DNA of 64,000 bases from Shouchella oshimensis (GCF_002019765.1 NZ_KV917380.1:486707-550706); one strand, 5' to 3'. Positions 52,362 to 61,716 are shown, counted from the first letter of the stretch. The notes: a model not told the origin generated them from the letters alone. Numbers and translations are program-made.

Positions 52362-53141
52362 ATGAAAGATAAGTTCGCTACAACGTTATTTACGGTAAGA
52401 GATGAGTTGAAATCGGCAGGCATTGGTCCTGTTTTTAAAGAAATTGCGGAAATGGGCTATGCTGGCATTCAACTCTCTGGGTTGCCACCTGGCTACGATC
52501 AAGACGAAGTCGCCTACCATTTAAAAAAGAATGGTGTTGCTACAGCTGGGATGCACGTTTCGTTTGACCGTTTAACTAACGAATTTGATCTTGTCAGACA
52601 AGAAGCAAAAAAATACGGAACAACCGATGTGTTTTGTCCCTATTTACCTGAGTCTCTTCAAACGGAAAGTGGGTACCGTGAAGTGAAGAAGACATTAAAT
52701 GCGCTAGCAAAAGCAGCACCAGAGTTACGAATTGGCTACCACAATCATGCATTTGAATTTGAAACGCAGCTTGAAGGAATGGATGCACTTGCCTATTTAC
52801 TAGAGCCACGTGAGGATAATGCCATATTTGCTGAAATTGATGTATTTTGGGTAGCAAAAGGTGGGCATGATCCCCTTTCCTATGTGGAGCCTTACAAAGG
52901 AAGAATGCCGGTTATTCATTTGAAAGATATGACCGCAGATGAGGACCGAACGTTTGCAGAAGTAGGTGAAGGGATTATTGATTTTCCACCCCTTTTACAA
53001 TGGGGAGAGCGGCATGGAATTGAGTGGTACGTCGTCGAGCAAGACGTATGTAAAGGTGCCCCAATGGATAGTTTACGAATGAGCCTAAGCAATCTGCACC
53101 GTTTTGCAGATGCGCTTCAGGAACAAAAGCAAAAAAAATAA
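52362..53141 (+). CDS. sugar phosphate isomerase/epimerase-like TIM-barrel protein
   Basis: This 259-residue member of the xylose isomerase-like superfamily shows IGYHNHAFEF, FAEIDVFWVAKGG, MPVIHLKDM and EWYVVEQDVCKGAP, with metal-ligand Glu, Asp and His positions kept. It lies in the unsaturated-uronate unit, 106 bases after kduI. It could act on the keto product of the convergent Gfo/Idh enzymes. The reaction is unknown. Confidence 0.85.
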   Translation: MKDKFATTLFTVRDELKSAGIGPVFKEIAEMGYAGIQLSGLPPGYDQDEVAYHLKKNGVATAGMHVSFDRLTNEFDLVRQEAKKYGTTDVFCPYLPESLQTESGYREVKKTLNALAKAAPELRIGYHNHAFEFETQLEGMDALAYLLEPREDNAIFAEIDVFWVAKGGHDPLSYVEPYKGRMPVIHLKDMTADEDRTFAEVGEGIIDFPPLLQWGERHGIEWYVVEQDVCKGAPMDSLRMSLSNLHRFADALQEQKQKK

Positions 53142-53163
53142 GCTGGTAAAAGCAACCAGCTTA
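53139..53163. terminator. bidirectional terminator made of two convergent gene ends
   Basis: TAAGCTGGT and ACCAGCTTA form a perfect 9-bp stem with a 7-base loop. The TAA stop codons of both convergent genes are its outer bases. The A-rich coding sequence on one side gives a U tract for the minus-strand transcript; the plus direction has only a weak one. Confidence 0.75.
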
Positions 53164-54009
53164 CTCAGCAACGGCTTGGCGCTTGTATTGTTCAGGTGTC
53201 AAGCCTGTTAATTGTTTAAACACCTTTGTGAAGTGGGATGGATAGTTAAAGCCAACCTGATAACAGACTTCTGTCACGCTTGCTTGATGGAGCAAAAATT
53301 CAATTTTAGCTTGATTCACTCGTCGTTGATATAAGTATTTAAAGATCGTTGCCCCAGTCATCTCTTTAAACACCTTCGCCAAATGATACTTGCTCATATG
53401 CAATGCATCCTCAATCGCCTCAAGTTTTAAATCCTCTTGGTAATTCGCTTCAATAAACCCTACAATAGCCTGCACGGTCTTCTCTTTTTGAGACATATAA
53501 GATGAGGGTCGGTCCCCATGCTTATCTGAATGGGACGAGAGAAATGCGAGGAAATCCATAAAAGCCAGTTGAAAGCGAGCGAATTCATCTGACTCTCTCA
53601 GAGGCTTACAATCGTTTAATCGCTTCAAATAGGTCTCCACTTCCTCTTTTTCCGTTCCTCGAAACGGGAGGCGGAGGGGTTTCACTTGAGTGAACGTTGC
53701 GAGCATAGTTGAATAGCCCATTGTTTCAAAAATACGCTGAAAATAAGCTTGATCAAAATGAAGGGTAGAACGAACGTAGGGCTGATCGCGAAATAGCTTC
53801 GGACAGTGCAGTGTTAAACCGTTCATTAAAATCATATCGCCAGGCTGTAAATGCAAGATTTGATCCCCAATGAAATACGTGCACTTTCCTTGATGAAAAT
53901 AGTAAATTTCAGCAAGTTCGTGAGAATGAAAGGGGAGGTTCTGAACATTTTTATGATCTGCCTGATACGTAAAGTTTAATCGTTCGTTTAGTGGGAGAAG
54001 CCCGCTCAT
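53161..54009 (-). CDS. AraC-family transcriptional regulator
   Basis: This 282-residue regulator has an N-terminal cupin sensing domain (FHSHELAEIYYFHQGKCTYF) and two C-terminal helix-turn-helix motifs (LEAIEDALHMSKYHLAKVFK and CYQVGFNYPSHFTKVFKQLT). Its start overlaps the stop of the upstream Gfo/Idh gene by ATGA, so it is the last gene of a three-gene minus-strand operon. It probably activates this or the neighbouring operon in response to a sugar. Confidence 0.93.
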   Translation of the reverse strand: MSGLLPLNERLNFTYQADHKNVQNLPFHSHELAEIYYFHQGKCTYFIGDQILHLQPGDMILMNGLTLHCPKLFRDQPYVRSTLHFDQAYFQRIFETMGYSTMLATFTQVKPLRLPFRGTEKEEVETYLKRLNDCKPLRESDEFARFQLAFMDFLAFLSSHSDKHGDRPSSYMSQKEKTVQAIVGFIEANYQEDLKLEAIEDALHMSKYHLAKVFKEMTGATIFKYLYQRRVNQAKIEFLLHQASVTEVCYQVGFNYPSHFTKVFKQLTGLTPEQYKRQAVAE

Positions 54010-55097
54010 CGGACATTCTCCCTTGAGGTAAGATGCACGGCTTGTTGTTGCGCAAGTAAGCAGAGTTCGGCTGCTTTAAATGCGTGTGCCTGGGTCATCG
54101 CCCGTTCCGTCCTATGGATGCAGTCTAAAATAAGTTCACCAAAAAACGGATAGCCAACTTTTCCTTGCAAGGACAAATGATGTTCACCATCTTGATTGAC
54201 TAAGTAAAGGTGATCGCCGCTTTTTTCTCGGGCAACATCCACATATTTCCGAAGTTCAATCGTTCCTTTTGTGCCTGTAATAAACGTTCGACCGTCACCC
54301 CATGTGCTCAACCCATCAGGCGTTTGCCAATCCACTTTAAAAAACTGAGTTGCCCCTGTATTCCCAACTAAAGTAGCGTCTCCGTAGTCTTCCAATTCAG
54401 GGAAGGCAGGGTTTGCATAATTCGCAACCTTACTATGAAGGATTTGAGCGTCTGAACAACCGGCATAAAATAAAAATTGTTCAATTTGATGGCTCCCAAT
54501 GTCACAGAGGATGCCACCATAGTTGTCTTTTTGAAAAAACCATTCAGGTCGATTCTCTGCTTGAAGTCGATGAGGACCAAAGCCAGTCACTTGAATGACG
54601 TCGCCAATTGCTCCATTCGCTATGAGTTCGCCTGCATAGACTGCAGATTCAACGTGAAGACGCTCGCTAAAGTAGACCATGTACTTTCTTCCTGTTCGCT
54701 TAACGGCTGCTTTCGCTAATTCAAGTTGTTCAAGGCTCGTAAAAGGGGTCTTATCGGTAAAATAATCTTTCCCTGATTCCATTGCGCGAATGCCAAGGTT
54801 AGCTCGCTCAGATGGGATAGCGGCCGCCGCAATCAAGTGGATGGAGGGATCCGTCAATATCTCACTTTCAGATGAAGCAACACGAACGCTAGGGTACACG
54901 TCAATAAATCGAGACACCTTCTCTGGATCCGGATCATAAACAGCTGCAAGTGTACCGCCTGCTTCAATCAAGCCATTACACATCCCATAGATATGCCCAT
55001 GATCAAGAGCGATGGCTGCAACTAAAAAGTCCTCTGGTTGCACAACTTTGTTTGGTTTTCCCTTTGGTGCATAGGTCATGCCATCCTGCTTTCCCAT
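54006..55097 (-). CDS. Gfo/Idh/MocA-family oxidoreductase
   Basis: This 363-residue protein has a Rossmann fold with a changed first loop: VAAIALDHGHIYGMCNGLIE in place of GxGxxG, much like the histidine-rich paralogue at 5644. The EKP motif is altered to DKTPFTSLEQLELAK. The substrate domain shows GGILCDIGSHQIEQFLFYAG. AAGGAGGG precedes the start. Loss of the glycine pattern and of the EKP glutamate suggests a specialised or non-canonical enzyme. Confidence 0.83.
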   Translation of the reverse strand: MGKQDGMTYAPKGKPNKVVQPEDFLVAAIALDHGHIYGMCNGLIEAGGTLAAVYDPDPEKVSRFIDVYPSVRVASSESEILTDPSIHLIAAAAIPSERANLGIRAMESGKDYFTDKTPFTSLEQLELAKAAVKRTGRKYMVYFSERLHVESAVYAGELIANGAIGDVIQVTGFGPHRLQAENRPEWFFQKDNYGGILCDIGSHQIEQFLFYAGCSDAQILHSKVANYANPAFPELEDYGDATLVGNTGATQFFKVDWQTPDGLSTWGDGRTFITGTKGTIELRKYVDVAREKSGDHLYLVNQDGEHHLSLQGKVGYPFFGELILDCIHRTERAMTQAHAFKAAELCLLAQQQAVHLTSRENVR

Positions 55098-55109
55098 TAT
55101 AGACCCTCC

Positions 55110-56267
55110 TTAATGACTACCAGACACATCCAATGTTGTTTCAGTAGCATGATTCTTTCCTTGAGATTGCTGAATACGCTTTGTTAACTCTTTTTCATAC
55201 AGCGATTCATCGAGAGGAAAAGACACCCAATCATCGATCCAAGTCGATAGCTGCATCGCATTGGAAAGTGTTAATCCATAAATACCTTCTTTCCCTGGCG
55301 CAAGTAACGGCTCCCCTGTTCGAATCGCATTGACGAAGTTTTGGGTAATCCCTTCATGATCAGTGGCATCCTCTTTCACTTCAATCGGAATAAGTTGGCT
55401 GTTCGGTGCGCCGAAACCACCTTTGTACGATTGGTTAAATGCTGGTTCCTCTGTTTCCAACTGCCAAAACGTCAGCTCCTCGTTCTCAATCACGACTTTT
55501 CCTTTCGTTCCTGTTACTTCGAGCCGGTTCGTTCCAGGTGCTTCAGCCGTTGTTGTAATAAAGACGCCGGTCGCGCCTGTTTCGTATTCAAGATAGGCCG
55601 TTACTTCGTCTTCCACTTCAATGTCGCGGTATTTGCCAAATGAACAAAACCCTCGCAGGCGCTTTGGCTCCATCTGTAGCAACCATCCCCAAAGATCGAG
55701 CTGATGGGGACATTGATTAATAAGAACACCACCGCCTTCTCCTGCCCAAGTTGCGCGCCAGTTACTAGAATCGTAGTAGCTTTGTGATCGATACCAGTTC
55801 GTAATAATCCAATTCATTCTTCTAATCGAACCCAGTTCACCGTCATGAATTAGCTTTCGCAACGTTTGATAGATTGGCTTCGTTCGTTGATTATACATAA
55901 GCGAAAAGACGAGACCGCTTTTAGCAGCAGCTTCATTCATTTCGCGAACCTCACTCGTAAAGACACCCGCAGGCTTCTCACAAAGCACATGATACCCTTC
56001 TGCAAAAGCCTTTTGAGCGAGGCGAGGGTGGCTATAATGAGGGGTGGCAATCAATACAGCATCAAACAATCCAGAACGGAAGAAAGCGTCTTCATCTGTG
56101 AAAAGAGGAATCCCATCAAAATGTCGTTGTAATTCCGCCACCCGTCCAGATCGTTCCTCAAGAAATGCCCCAATGATAGCGCCTTCAATTTTGTTTTGAA
56201 ACAAGTAGGAAGCGTGTGAAGTACCCATGTTACCAAGCCCGATAATACCAATGCGCACAGTGTCCAT
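55110..56267 (-). CDS. Gfo/Idh/MocA-family oxidoreductase
   Basis: This 385-residue member has a canonical RIGIIGLGNMGTSHASYL Rossmann start and CEKPAGVFTSEVREM. Substrate-domain motifs are NWRATWAGEGGGVLINQCPH and QLDLWGWLL. AAAAGGAGACG precedes the ATG. It is the first gene of the minus-strand operon, 12 bases before the second Gfo/Idh gene. It resembles enzymes acting on glycosides or uronates; the substrate is unknown. Confidence 0.88.
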   Translation of the reverse strand: MDTVRIGIIGLGNMGTSHASYLFQNKIEGAIIGAFLEERSGRVAELQRHFDGIPLFTDEDAFFRSGLFDAVLIATPHYSHPRLAQKAFAEGYHVLCEKPAGVFTSEVREMNEAAAKSGLVFSLMYNQRTKPIYQTLRKLIHDGELGSIRRMNWIITNWYRSQSYYDSSNWRATWAGEGGGVLINQCPHQLDLWGWLLQMEPKRLRGFCSFGKYRDIEVEDEVTAYLEYETGATGVFITTTAEAPGTNRLEVTGTKGKVVIENEELTFWQLETEEPAFNQSYKGGFGAPNSQLIPIEVKEDATDHEGITQNFVNAIRTGEPLLAPGKEGIYGLTLSNAMQLSTWIDDWVSFPLDESLYEKELTKRIQQSQGKNHATETTLDVSGSH

Positions 56268-56369
56268 CCAATCGTCTCCTTTTTATCACATTACGTATAG
56301 TCTAGGATGCCAGTTAAAGAAAAACTGTTTTGCTATTGCTGAATTTCCCCATCCATTTATACGTGGTTG

Positions 56370-57227
56370 TCATTGCTTCTGCAAATTAAGTCGATATTGG
56401 TGGGGAGTGGTTTGCAGCTCTCGCTTAAACATTTGAATGAAATACGAGACATTCGTAATGCCGATTTTTGAACAAATGGCTTCTAATGAAAGGGTGCTGG
56501 TTTGCAATAAGTGACAGGCCTCCTTCATTCTTCTGGCGGTTAAGTAAGTCGTAATGCTGCTGCCTGTTTCTATACGAAACCGTTTTGATAGATAGGACTT
56601 AGATAAAAACAATTCGTCTGCTAATTCATCAAGCTTAAATGGTCTTGCGAGATTCCCTTCAATCCAGCGCATGACCCGTTCAGCATAGGGAAGATTCCGT
56701 GTCTGTAAGCTAGGTGAATGATGTTTTAGCTGATGTTGAACATACCCTAACAGCTGAATAAGGAACACATTTTCTCGATCAATTTGCTCTTTCAATGGGC
56801 AAGTTCCTAAGCTCTCGTCGTAGAGTTGACAAAGGTGTTGAATATAGGAGAAATCAGCGGTAAAGTCAATGAATTGATGATCAAATGTATCGTTTTGCAT
56901 GTGGTAAAAGAGTTGGAGCATAGAAGGGTACATATGTAGAAGTCTCTCGGTGTGAAGTGGATCAAAGTGAAGGGTTGATCGTTCATAAGGTTCATTCTTT
57001 AATGTGGCAACGTGGTGTAATTGAAACGGCTGAAAAAAGAACAATTTCCCTGGTGTTATCGGTGTCACACGCTGATTTAAAATCACATTTCCAGAGCCTT
57101 TAAAGACAATTAATAGTTCGAAACCTTGGTGCCAGTGATAGTATTCAATCGGAAAGCTCGTTTTATTGTTATGCCAGACAATTGCCTTTTTGTGCTCTGG
57201 TATGAACTGGAATGACGGTTTACTCAC
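56370..57227 (-). CDS. AraC-family transcriptional regulator
   Basis: This 285-residue regulator has a cupin-like N-terminus (YYHWHQGFELLIVFKGSGNV) and the double helix-turn-helix at the end (LDELADELFLSKSYLSKRFR and CSKIGITNVSYFIQMFKREL). It starts with GTG after AAGGGTGATGATGT. It is divergent from the GH88-importer operon and close to its cre box, so it is the likely activator of that operon. It belongs to the same family as the regulator at 53161 but differs clearly in sequence. Confidence 0.93.
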   Translation of the reverse strand: MSKPSFQFIPEHKKAIVWHNNKTSFPIEYYHWHQGFELLIVFKGSGNVILNQRVTPITPGKLFFFQPFQLHHVATLKNEPYERSTLHFDPLHTERLLHMYPSMLQLFYHMQNDTFDHQFIDFTADFSYIQHLCQLYDESLGTCPLKEQIDRENVFLIQLLGYVQHQLKHHSPSLQTRNLPYAERVMRWIEGNLARPFKLDELADELFLSKSYLSKRFRIETGSSITTYLTARRMKEACHLLQTSTLSLEAICSKIGITNVSYFIQMFKRELQTTPHQYRLNLQKQ

Positions 57228-57297
57228 ACATCATCACCCTTCCCGTTTTGAACAACAGAACAATATTTTTCATCATTGTATCACTACTTTCACTCAT

Positions 57298-57313
57298 TTG
57301 GAAGCGCTATCAT
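57298..57313. promoter_or_regulatory. cre site (CcpA binding) before the GH88 operon
   Basis: TTGGAAGCGCTATCAT fits every defined position of the cre consensus. It lies 37 bases before the GH88 start and about 70 bases from the divergent AraC start. Confidence 0.82.
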
Positions 57314-57349
57314 AAAAAAGAACGTCCAACGACAAGAAGGAGGAAGAGC

Positions 57350-58459
57350 ATGATTACAGAGAAAACACGAATGACGACCATGCAGCTAAACGAAAAGGTC
57401 ATGGAGATGGCAAAGAACATAGGAGAGAAATCACCTCATGCCACGAACCGTGAAGGGAAATACGATGACCTGGACGTTGATTGGTGGACATCAGGCTTTT
57501 ATCCAGGTTTATTATGGCTGATGCACGACCTTACAGGTGATCCGTTTTATCGCATACAAGCAGAACCGTGGACAGAAAAAATTGAAGCCGCATTTGAGGC
57601 CCATCCAATCGTACTCCATCACGATGTTGGATTTCAGTTTCTTTTAACGGCAGTTATGGATTACGAACAAACTGGAAATGAAAATAGCTTACGAATAGGG
57701 CTAAAAGCAGCGAATTATTTAGCTGGTCGTTTTAATCCTGTTGGTGGCTTTATAAAGGCATGGAATGGCGATGAAAAAAAAGGCTGGGCGATTATTGATT
57801 GCATGATGAACATCTCCTTACTATATTGGGCAAGTAACGTTACCAATGATCCAAGCTATGCCCATATTGCCAATCAACATGCCGATACAACCCTTAAATA
57901 CGGTGTTCGAGAGGATGGGACGACAAGCCATATTCTTTCTTTTGATCCCCATACTGGGGCTTTTATTGAAGCGTTAGGGGGCCAAGGGGAGGCTGCCGAT
58001 TCAGCATGGAGTAGAGGAAATGCGTGGGCACTTTACGGCTTTGCAAATGCCTATCGACATACTGGAAAGGAGGCGTATTTAATAGCGGCAAAGAAGATTG
58101 CGCACCACTTTATTGCGGCTTTACCAGAAGATGCCGTACCTCTATGGGATTTCCGGTGTGTGGAACGTGACCATGCACCTAAAGACAGTTCAGCAGGTGC
58201 AATAGCAGCATCAGGTCTTTTAGAAATAGAGGCAGCCGTTGAGCCAAAGGAAAAGCAGCTCTATGGACAGGCAGCTAGACGATTGGTGAAAGGTCTAACT
58301 TCCCATGCCCTTGCACCGAGTCAATCTGAAGCCATTCTTTCATTTGCAACGGGCCATTGTCCAGCAGGACGTGATATCAATGTCTCACTCATTTATGGCG
58401 ACTATTACTATGCAGAAGCAATTGCTAAGCTAGACGGTTGGAAACGACGGATCTTCTAA
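57350..58459 (+). CDS. unsaturated glucuronyl hydrolase, GH88-like
   Basis: This 369-residue (alpha/alpha)6-barrel enzyme removes a terminal 4,5-unsaturated uronic acid from lyase-made oligosaccharides. Motifs are WWTSGFYPGLLWLMHD, HHDVGFQFLL with the first catalytic-type Asp, IIDCMMNISLLYWAS with the second, and SAWSRGNAWALYGFA. AAGGAGGAAGAG supports the ATG at 57350; the frame extends 46 codons upstream through the cre site and is not used. The released 4-deoxy-5-keto uronate would enter KduI and KduD encoded 5 kb away. No signal peptide is present, so it acts after import. Confidence 0.92.
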   Translation: MITEKTRMTTMQLNEKVMEMAKNIGEKSPHATNREGKYDDLDVDWWTSGFYPGLLWLMHDLTGDPFYRIQAEPWTEKIEAAFEAHPIVLHHDVGFQFLLTAVMDYEQTGNENSLRIGLKAANYLAGRFNPVGGFIKAWNGDEKKGWAIIDCMMNISLLYWASNVTNDPSYAHIANQHADTTLKYGVREDGTTSHILSFDPHTGAFIEALGGQGEAADSAWSRGNAWALYGFANAYRHTGKEAYLIAAKKIAHHFIAALPEDAVPLWDFRCVERDHAPKDSSAGAIAASGLLEIEAAVEPKEKQLYGQAARRLVKGLTSHALAPSQSEAILSFATGHCPAGRDINVSLIYGDYYYAEAIAKLDGWKRRIF

Positions 58460-58484
58460 TCTAAAGCAAACAGGAGGGGAAGGA

Positions 58485-59396
58485 ATGAAAACAGGGGTTG
58501 AGATGCCTGCAAATGTTCAAACGAGACGGAACAAATCAATCAAATCAACACTTAGCTGGTACGTCTTTTTATTACCGACGTTTCTAGGTGTTGCTTGTTT
58601 TATAGTCTACCCTGTTTTCGAATCATTCCGTTTAAGCTTTTATAACTCAAACGGAACGATTGAAACGTGGGTAGGCTTAACGAACTATCAGCGCGTTCTA
58701 AGTCAGGGTGCATTTTGGAATGCTGTATACAATACATTCTATATCGCTTTCTTTCAATTGCTGTTAGCCATTCCAATCGGGTTTATTTTAGCGAGTATGA
58801 TTAATCGTATTAACCGCTTTAAAAGTGTGTTTAAAGTGATGTTCTTTTTACCAAACGTTACGTCCATTGTCGCCGCAGCGATGATCTTTATGTTCGTTCT
58901 CCAGCCGGAAGTTGGCTTAATTAACCATGTGTTAGATACCCTTGGCTTACCAACATCACCGTGGTTGTCCGATCCGGGAACATCAAAATGGGGCGTTATT
59001 TTGCTCACGATCTGGCATTGGATTGGATTCGTCATAATCATCTGTCTAGCGAATTTACAGGCAATCTCTCCAGAGCTCTATGAAGCATCGGAAATCGACG
59101 GTGCTACGGGATTTCAACAATGGCTCTTTATTACCATTCCAAATATGGCAGGAACCTTTGCTTTCCTTATTATCATGGGCTGGATTTCTGGTTTGCAACG
59201 GTTTCAAGAAATCTTTGTATTAGGAGGAGCCGGGGGAAGTCCTGGAAGGTCGTTACAAACGATGGTTGCCCTTATTTATGAGCGTGGTTTTGGCGGATTT
59301 GAGTTTGGTATTGCTTCGGCGATTACCGTTCTTTTATTTCTGATTATTCTGCTCTTTACGGTGCTCAACATCAAACTAACTCGCTTAAAGCTTTAG
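58485..59396 (+). CDS. CUT1 sugar ABC transporter permease (MalF-like)
   Basis: This 303-residue membrane subunit has six predicted helices and the EAA loop YEASEIDGATGFQQWLFITI. AGGAGGGG precedes the ATG. It follows the GH88 gene by 25 bases and should import unsaturated uronate oligosaccharides. Confidence 0.92.
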   Translation: MKTGVEMPANVQTRRNKSIKSTLSWYVFLLPTFLGVACFIVYPVFESFRLSFYNSNGTIETWVGLTNYQRVLSQGAFWNAVYNTFYIAFFQLLLAIPIGFILASMINRINRFKSVFKVMFFLPNVTSIVAAAMIFMFVLQPEVGLINHVLDTLGLPTSPWLSDPGTSKWGVILLTIWHWIGFVIIICLANLQAISPELYEASEIDGATGFQQWLFITIPNMAGTFAFLIIMGWISGLQRFQEIFVLGGAGGSPGRSLQTMVALIYERGFGGFEFGIASAITVLLFLIILLFTVLNIKLTRLKL

Positions 59397-59411
59397 GAGG
59401 TGAAGGAGAAG

Positions 59412-60254
59412 ATGAATAACCATAGAAACATGCAGAAGATAACACAGATCGTCCTGTATGTTGCTCTCGCCATCGTGGCGATTATTGTCGTCGCACCTTT
59501 TGTGTGGATGGTAAGCATTAGCTTTGATCGACTGGCTAATATCCAAGTACCATTTCCACCAACGTTTATTCCGGACCCGTTTTCCTTGTTTAACTATGAG
59601 CTTGTGTTTGAAAACGGCCGCATTTTCAGCGCGTACCTGAATTCAGCATTTGTTACGTTTTGCTCTGTGTTTTTGCAAATCTCAGCTGCATTATTAGGAG
59701 GGTATGCGTTTTCCAAAGGGCAATTTAAAGGAAAGAAACTGTTGTTTATCATTGTGCTCGCAACGATGATGATTCCAATAGAAGCGAGACTCATTCCTTT
59801 ATACACCATGTTTAACTCAGCAGGGTTACTGAATACGTTTTGGCCTGTTATCGTACCATCGATTTTATATGGGTTTGGCGTGTTCCTGGCAAAGCAGTTT
59901 TTTGACCAAGTTCCTGATAGCTTGCGAGAAGCCGCTCAAATTGATGGCGCTAGTGAATTCAGAACATTCTTTCAGGTTTATGCACCGCTGGCAGGACCGA
60001 TTACCGCAACATTAATCATTTTATCGTTCATGGGCAATTGGAATGAATTCGTTTGGCCACTTGTTGTGTTAAACTCGGAACGCTTGCATACTATTCCACT
60101 CTTTTTAGCAAGTTTTTCATTAGAGAATGGCACATCTCTCGCCGGAATGACCATGGCTCTTGCGACAATGAGTGTGTTACCTATTATTATCGTCTTCGTC
60201 TTTCTACAGCGCTACATTATTCAGAGCATCGCATTAAGCGGTTTAAAAGAATAG
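59412..60254 (+). CDS. CUT1 sugar ABC transporter permease (MalG-like)
   Basis: This 280-residue subunit has six predicted helices and the EAA loop REAAQIDGASEFRTFFQVYA. Two starts are possible: GTG at 59400, touching GGAGG, and ATG at 59412, after GGAGG and AAGGAG. The second is chosen. It lies 15 bases after the MalF-like gene. Confidence 0.9.
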   Translation: MNNHRNMQKITQIVLYVALAIVAIIVVAPFVWMVSISFDRLANIQVPFPPTFIPDPFSLFNYELVFENGRIFSAYLNSAFVTFCSVFLQISAALLGGYAFSKGQFKGKKLLFIIVLATMMIPIEARLIPLYTMFNSAGLLNTFWPVIVPSILYGFGVFLAKQFFDQVPDSLREAAQIDGASEFRTFFQVYAPLAGPITATLIILSFMGNWNEFVWPLVVLNSERLHTIPLFLASFSLENGTSLAGMTMALATMSVLPIIIVFVFLQRYIIQSIALSGLKE

Positions 60255-60265
60255 GAGGAGTTCAA

Positions 60266-61597
60266 ATGGATGTAAAGCGATTGCCTGTTGTTTGTTTCGT
60301 CGCCACGTCTCTACTACTCTTACCAGGCTGCTTGCCCCAAGAAGGAGAGGAGAGCCCTCAGCTAGAGGAAAGTGATTTAACCATTGCGATGATTGGAGAA
60401 TTTAAGTTTCAAGACACAACCGATCCGATCACTGCTCATAAATCAACAGGGTTTCATGCGGTGAAAGAAGAGTTTGAACGACTGCATCCCGGCGTTACCA
60501 TCGATTTTGTCATCATGCCATGGAATAATTATGTACCAAATACTCAAGCGATGATAGCTGGAAGTCAAGCAGACGTCTATCAAATGCCAGGTGTGAATGA
60601 CTTTGCAGCTCAAGGCTTACTTGAACCGCTCCAACCATACATTGAGGAAGATGCGTTTGATTTAAGTGTCTACCACGATAATTTAGTAGAAGGCTGGATG
60701 ACATTTGGGCCAGAAGACGATGATTTGCAAATCTACTCGTTACCTGTGCTAGGAGATGGTCGATTTATTCAGTACGATAAGGAGCTATTTGAACAATGGG
60801 GTGTGGAACCACTATCGGATTACCCAACTGTTGAAGAAGTAATGGAAAAAGCAAAGCAAATGACAGGGGAAAATCCCGTTACAGGTGAACAGAACTATGG
60901 CATTTACTTTGCAGGCACACATGACACCGCCTTAACGGCAACCAATTTTATGGAGGGGTTTGGTGGTGAATGGGGCACTGGTCAACGGTGGGAAGAAATC
61001 GAATTAAACTTTGATTCAGAAGAAATGGAGCAAGCGCTGCATGCTATGATGGAACTGTCTAACTATATGCCAAGAAGCTTTATTAACGGGCAAGGAAACG
61101 ATCGTTGGTTAACCCCTAGTAACAATATCGCAATAGCCGTTAACCAAGGGAATGGAAACATGAAACCAATCTATGCCCAAGAACTAGAAGACCGCTTTCC
61201 TGTTGTCCAAACGTTTAAGAATGAGGAAGGTGCAGGGAGTATGTTCTCTGGAAGTCCCTTTGCCATCGGTCAGACGAGTCAAAACAAAGACCTAGCATGG
61301 GAATTTATTAAGTTCAGCTCAAGCGAATATTTTCAGCGCTTTCTCTGGGAAGAATGGGGCAGCACCCCTGTGATTAAAGAAGCGGTAGAATGGGATAGTA
61401 TTCAAGAAATGGCGCTGATGCCCCCTGTTTTAGAAGCCATGACGAACGCTGTCACCCCACGTTATCCGTGGGCGTCCTCACAACCACGATACATTCTCCA
61501 AGCGAAGATAGAAGGCGCTCTGACAGGAACCCTGTCTGTCGAGCAAGCGCTTAAAGAAGCACAGGCTGAAAGTACAGAATGGATTCATTCACGTTAA
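60266..61597 (+). CDS. CUT1 sugar ABC transporter substrate-binding lipoprotein
   Basis: This 443-residue receptor has the lipobox LPGC (Cys22) and the family 1 extracellular binding fold (FVIMPWNNYVPNTQAMIAGS, MPGVNDFAAQGLLEPLQPYI, FSGSPFAIGQTSQNKDLAWE). AGGAGGAG lies 5 bases before the ATG at 60266; the frame runs far upstream inside the permease gene and that part is not coding. Here the receptor is the last gene of the importer set, unlike the other three loci. The ligand is presumably an unsaturated uronate oligosaccharide. Confidence 0.92.
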   Translation: MDVKRLPVVCFVATSLLLLPGCLPQEGEESPQLEESDLTIAMIGEFKFQDTTDPITAHKSTGFHAVKEEFERLHPGVTIDFVIMPWNNYVPNTQAMIAGSQADVYQMPGVNDFAAQGLLEPLQPYIEEDAFDLSVYHDNLVEGWMTFGPEDDDLQIYSLPVLGDGRFIQYDKELFEQWGVEPLSDYPTVEEVMEKAKQMTGENPVTGEQNYGIYFAGTHDTALTATNFMEGFGGEWGTGQRWEEIELNFDSEEMEQALHAMMELSNYMPRSFINGQGNDRWLTPSNNIAIAVNQGNGNMKPIYAQELEDRFPVVQTFKNEEGAGSMFSGSPFAIGQTSQNKDLAWEFIKFSSSEYFQRFLWEEWGSTPVIKEAVEWDSIQEMALMPPVLEAMTNAVTPRYPWASSQPRYILQAKIEGALTGTLSVEQALKEAQAESTEWIHSR

Positions 61598-61618
61598 TGT
61601 AGCAGGACCAATAATCCT

Positions 61619-61655
61619 CCCTCTCTGGCTTTGGAATACAGTCAGAGGGTTTTTT
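61619..61655 (+). terminator. rho-independent terminator of the GH88-importer operon
   Basis: CCCTCT and AGAGGG arms, extended by GGCT/AGTC past a two-base bulge, are followed by a T run (TTTTTT). Confidence 0.8.
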
Positions 61656-61716
61656 AGTGTGGAGCAAGAGGGGCATTTGTACATAGAGGTAGGAAAATTT
61701 CTTATTACGTAACCTC

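Noticed and set aside
60053-60265. Upstream extension of the last binding-protein frame into the permease gene
   Set aside because: A strong ribosome site and a lipoprotein signal peptide set the start at 60266; the upstream part is a shadow of the permease.
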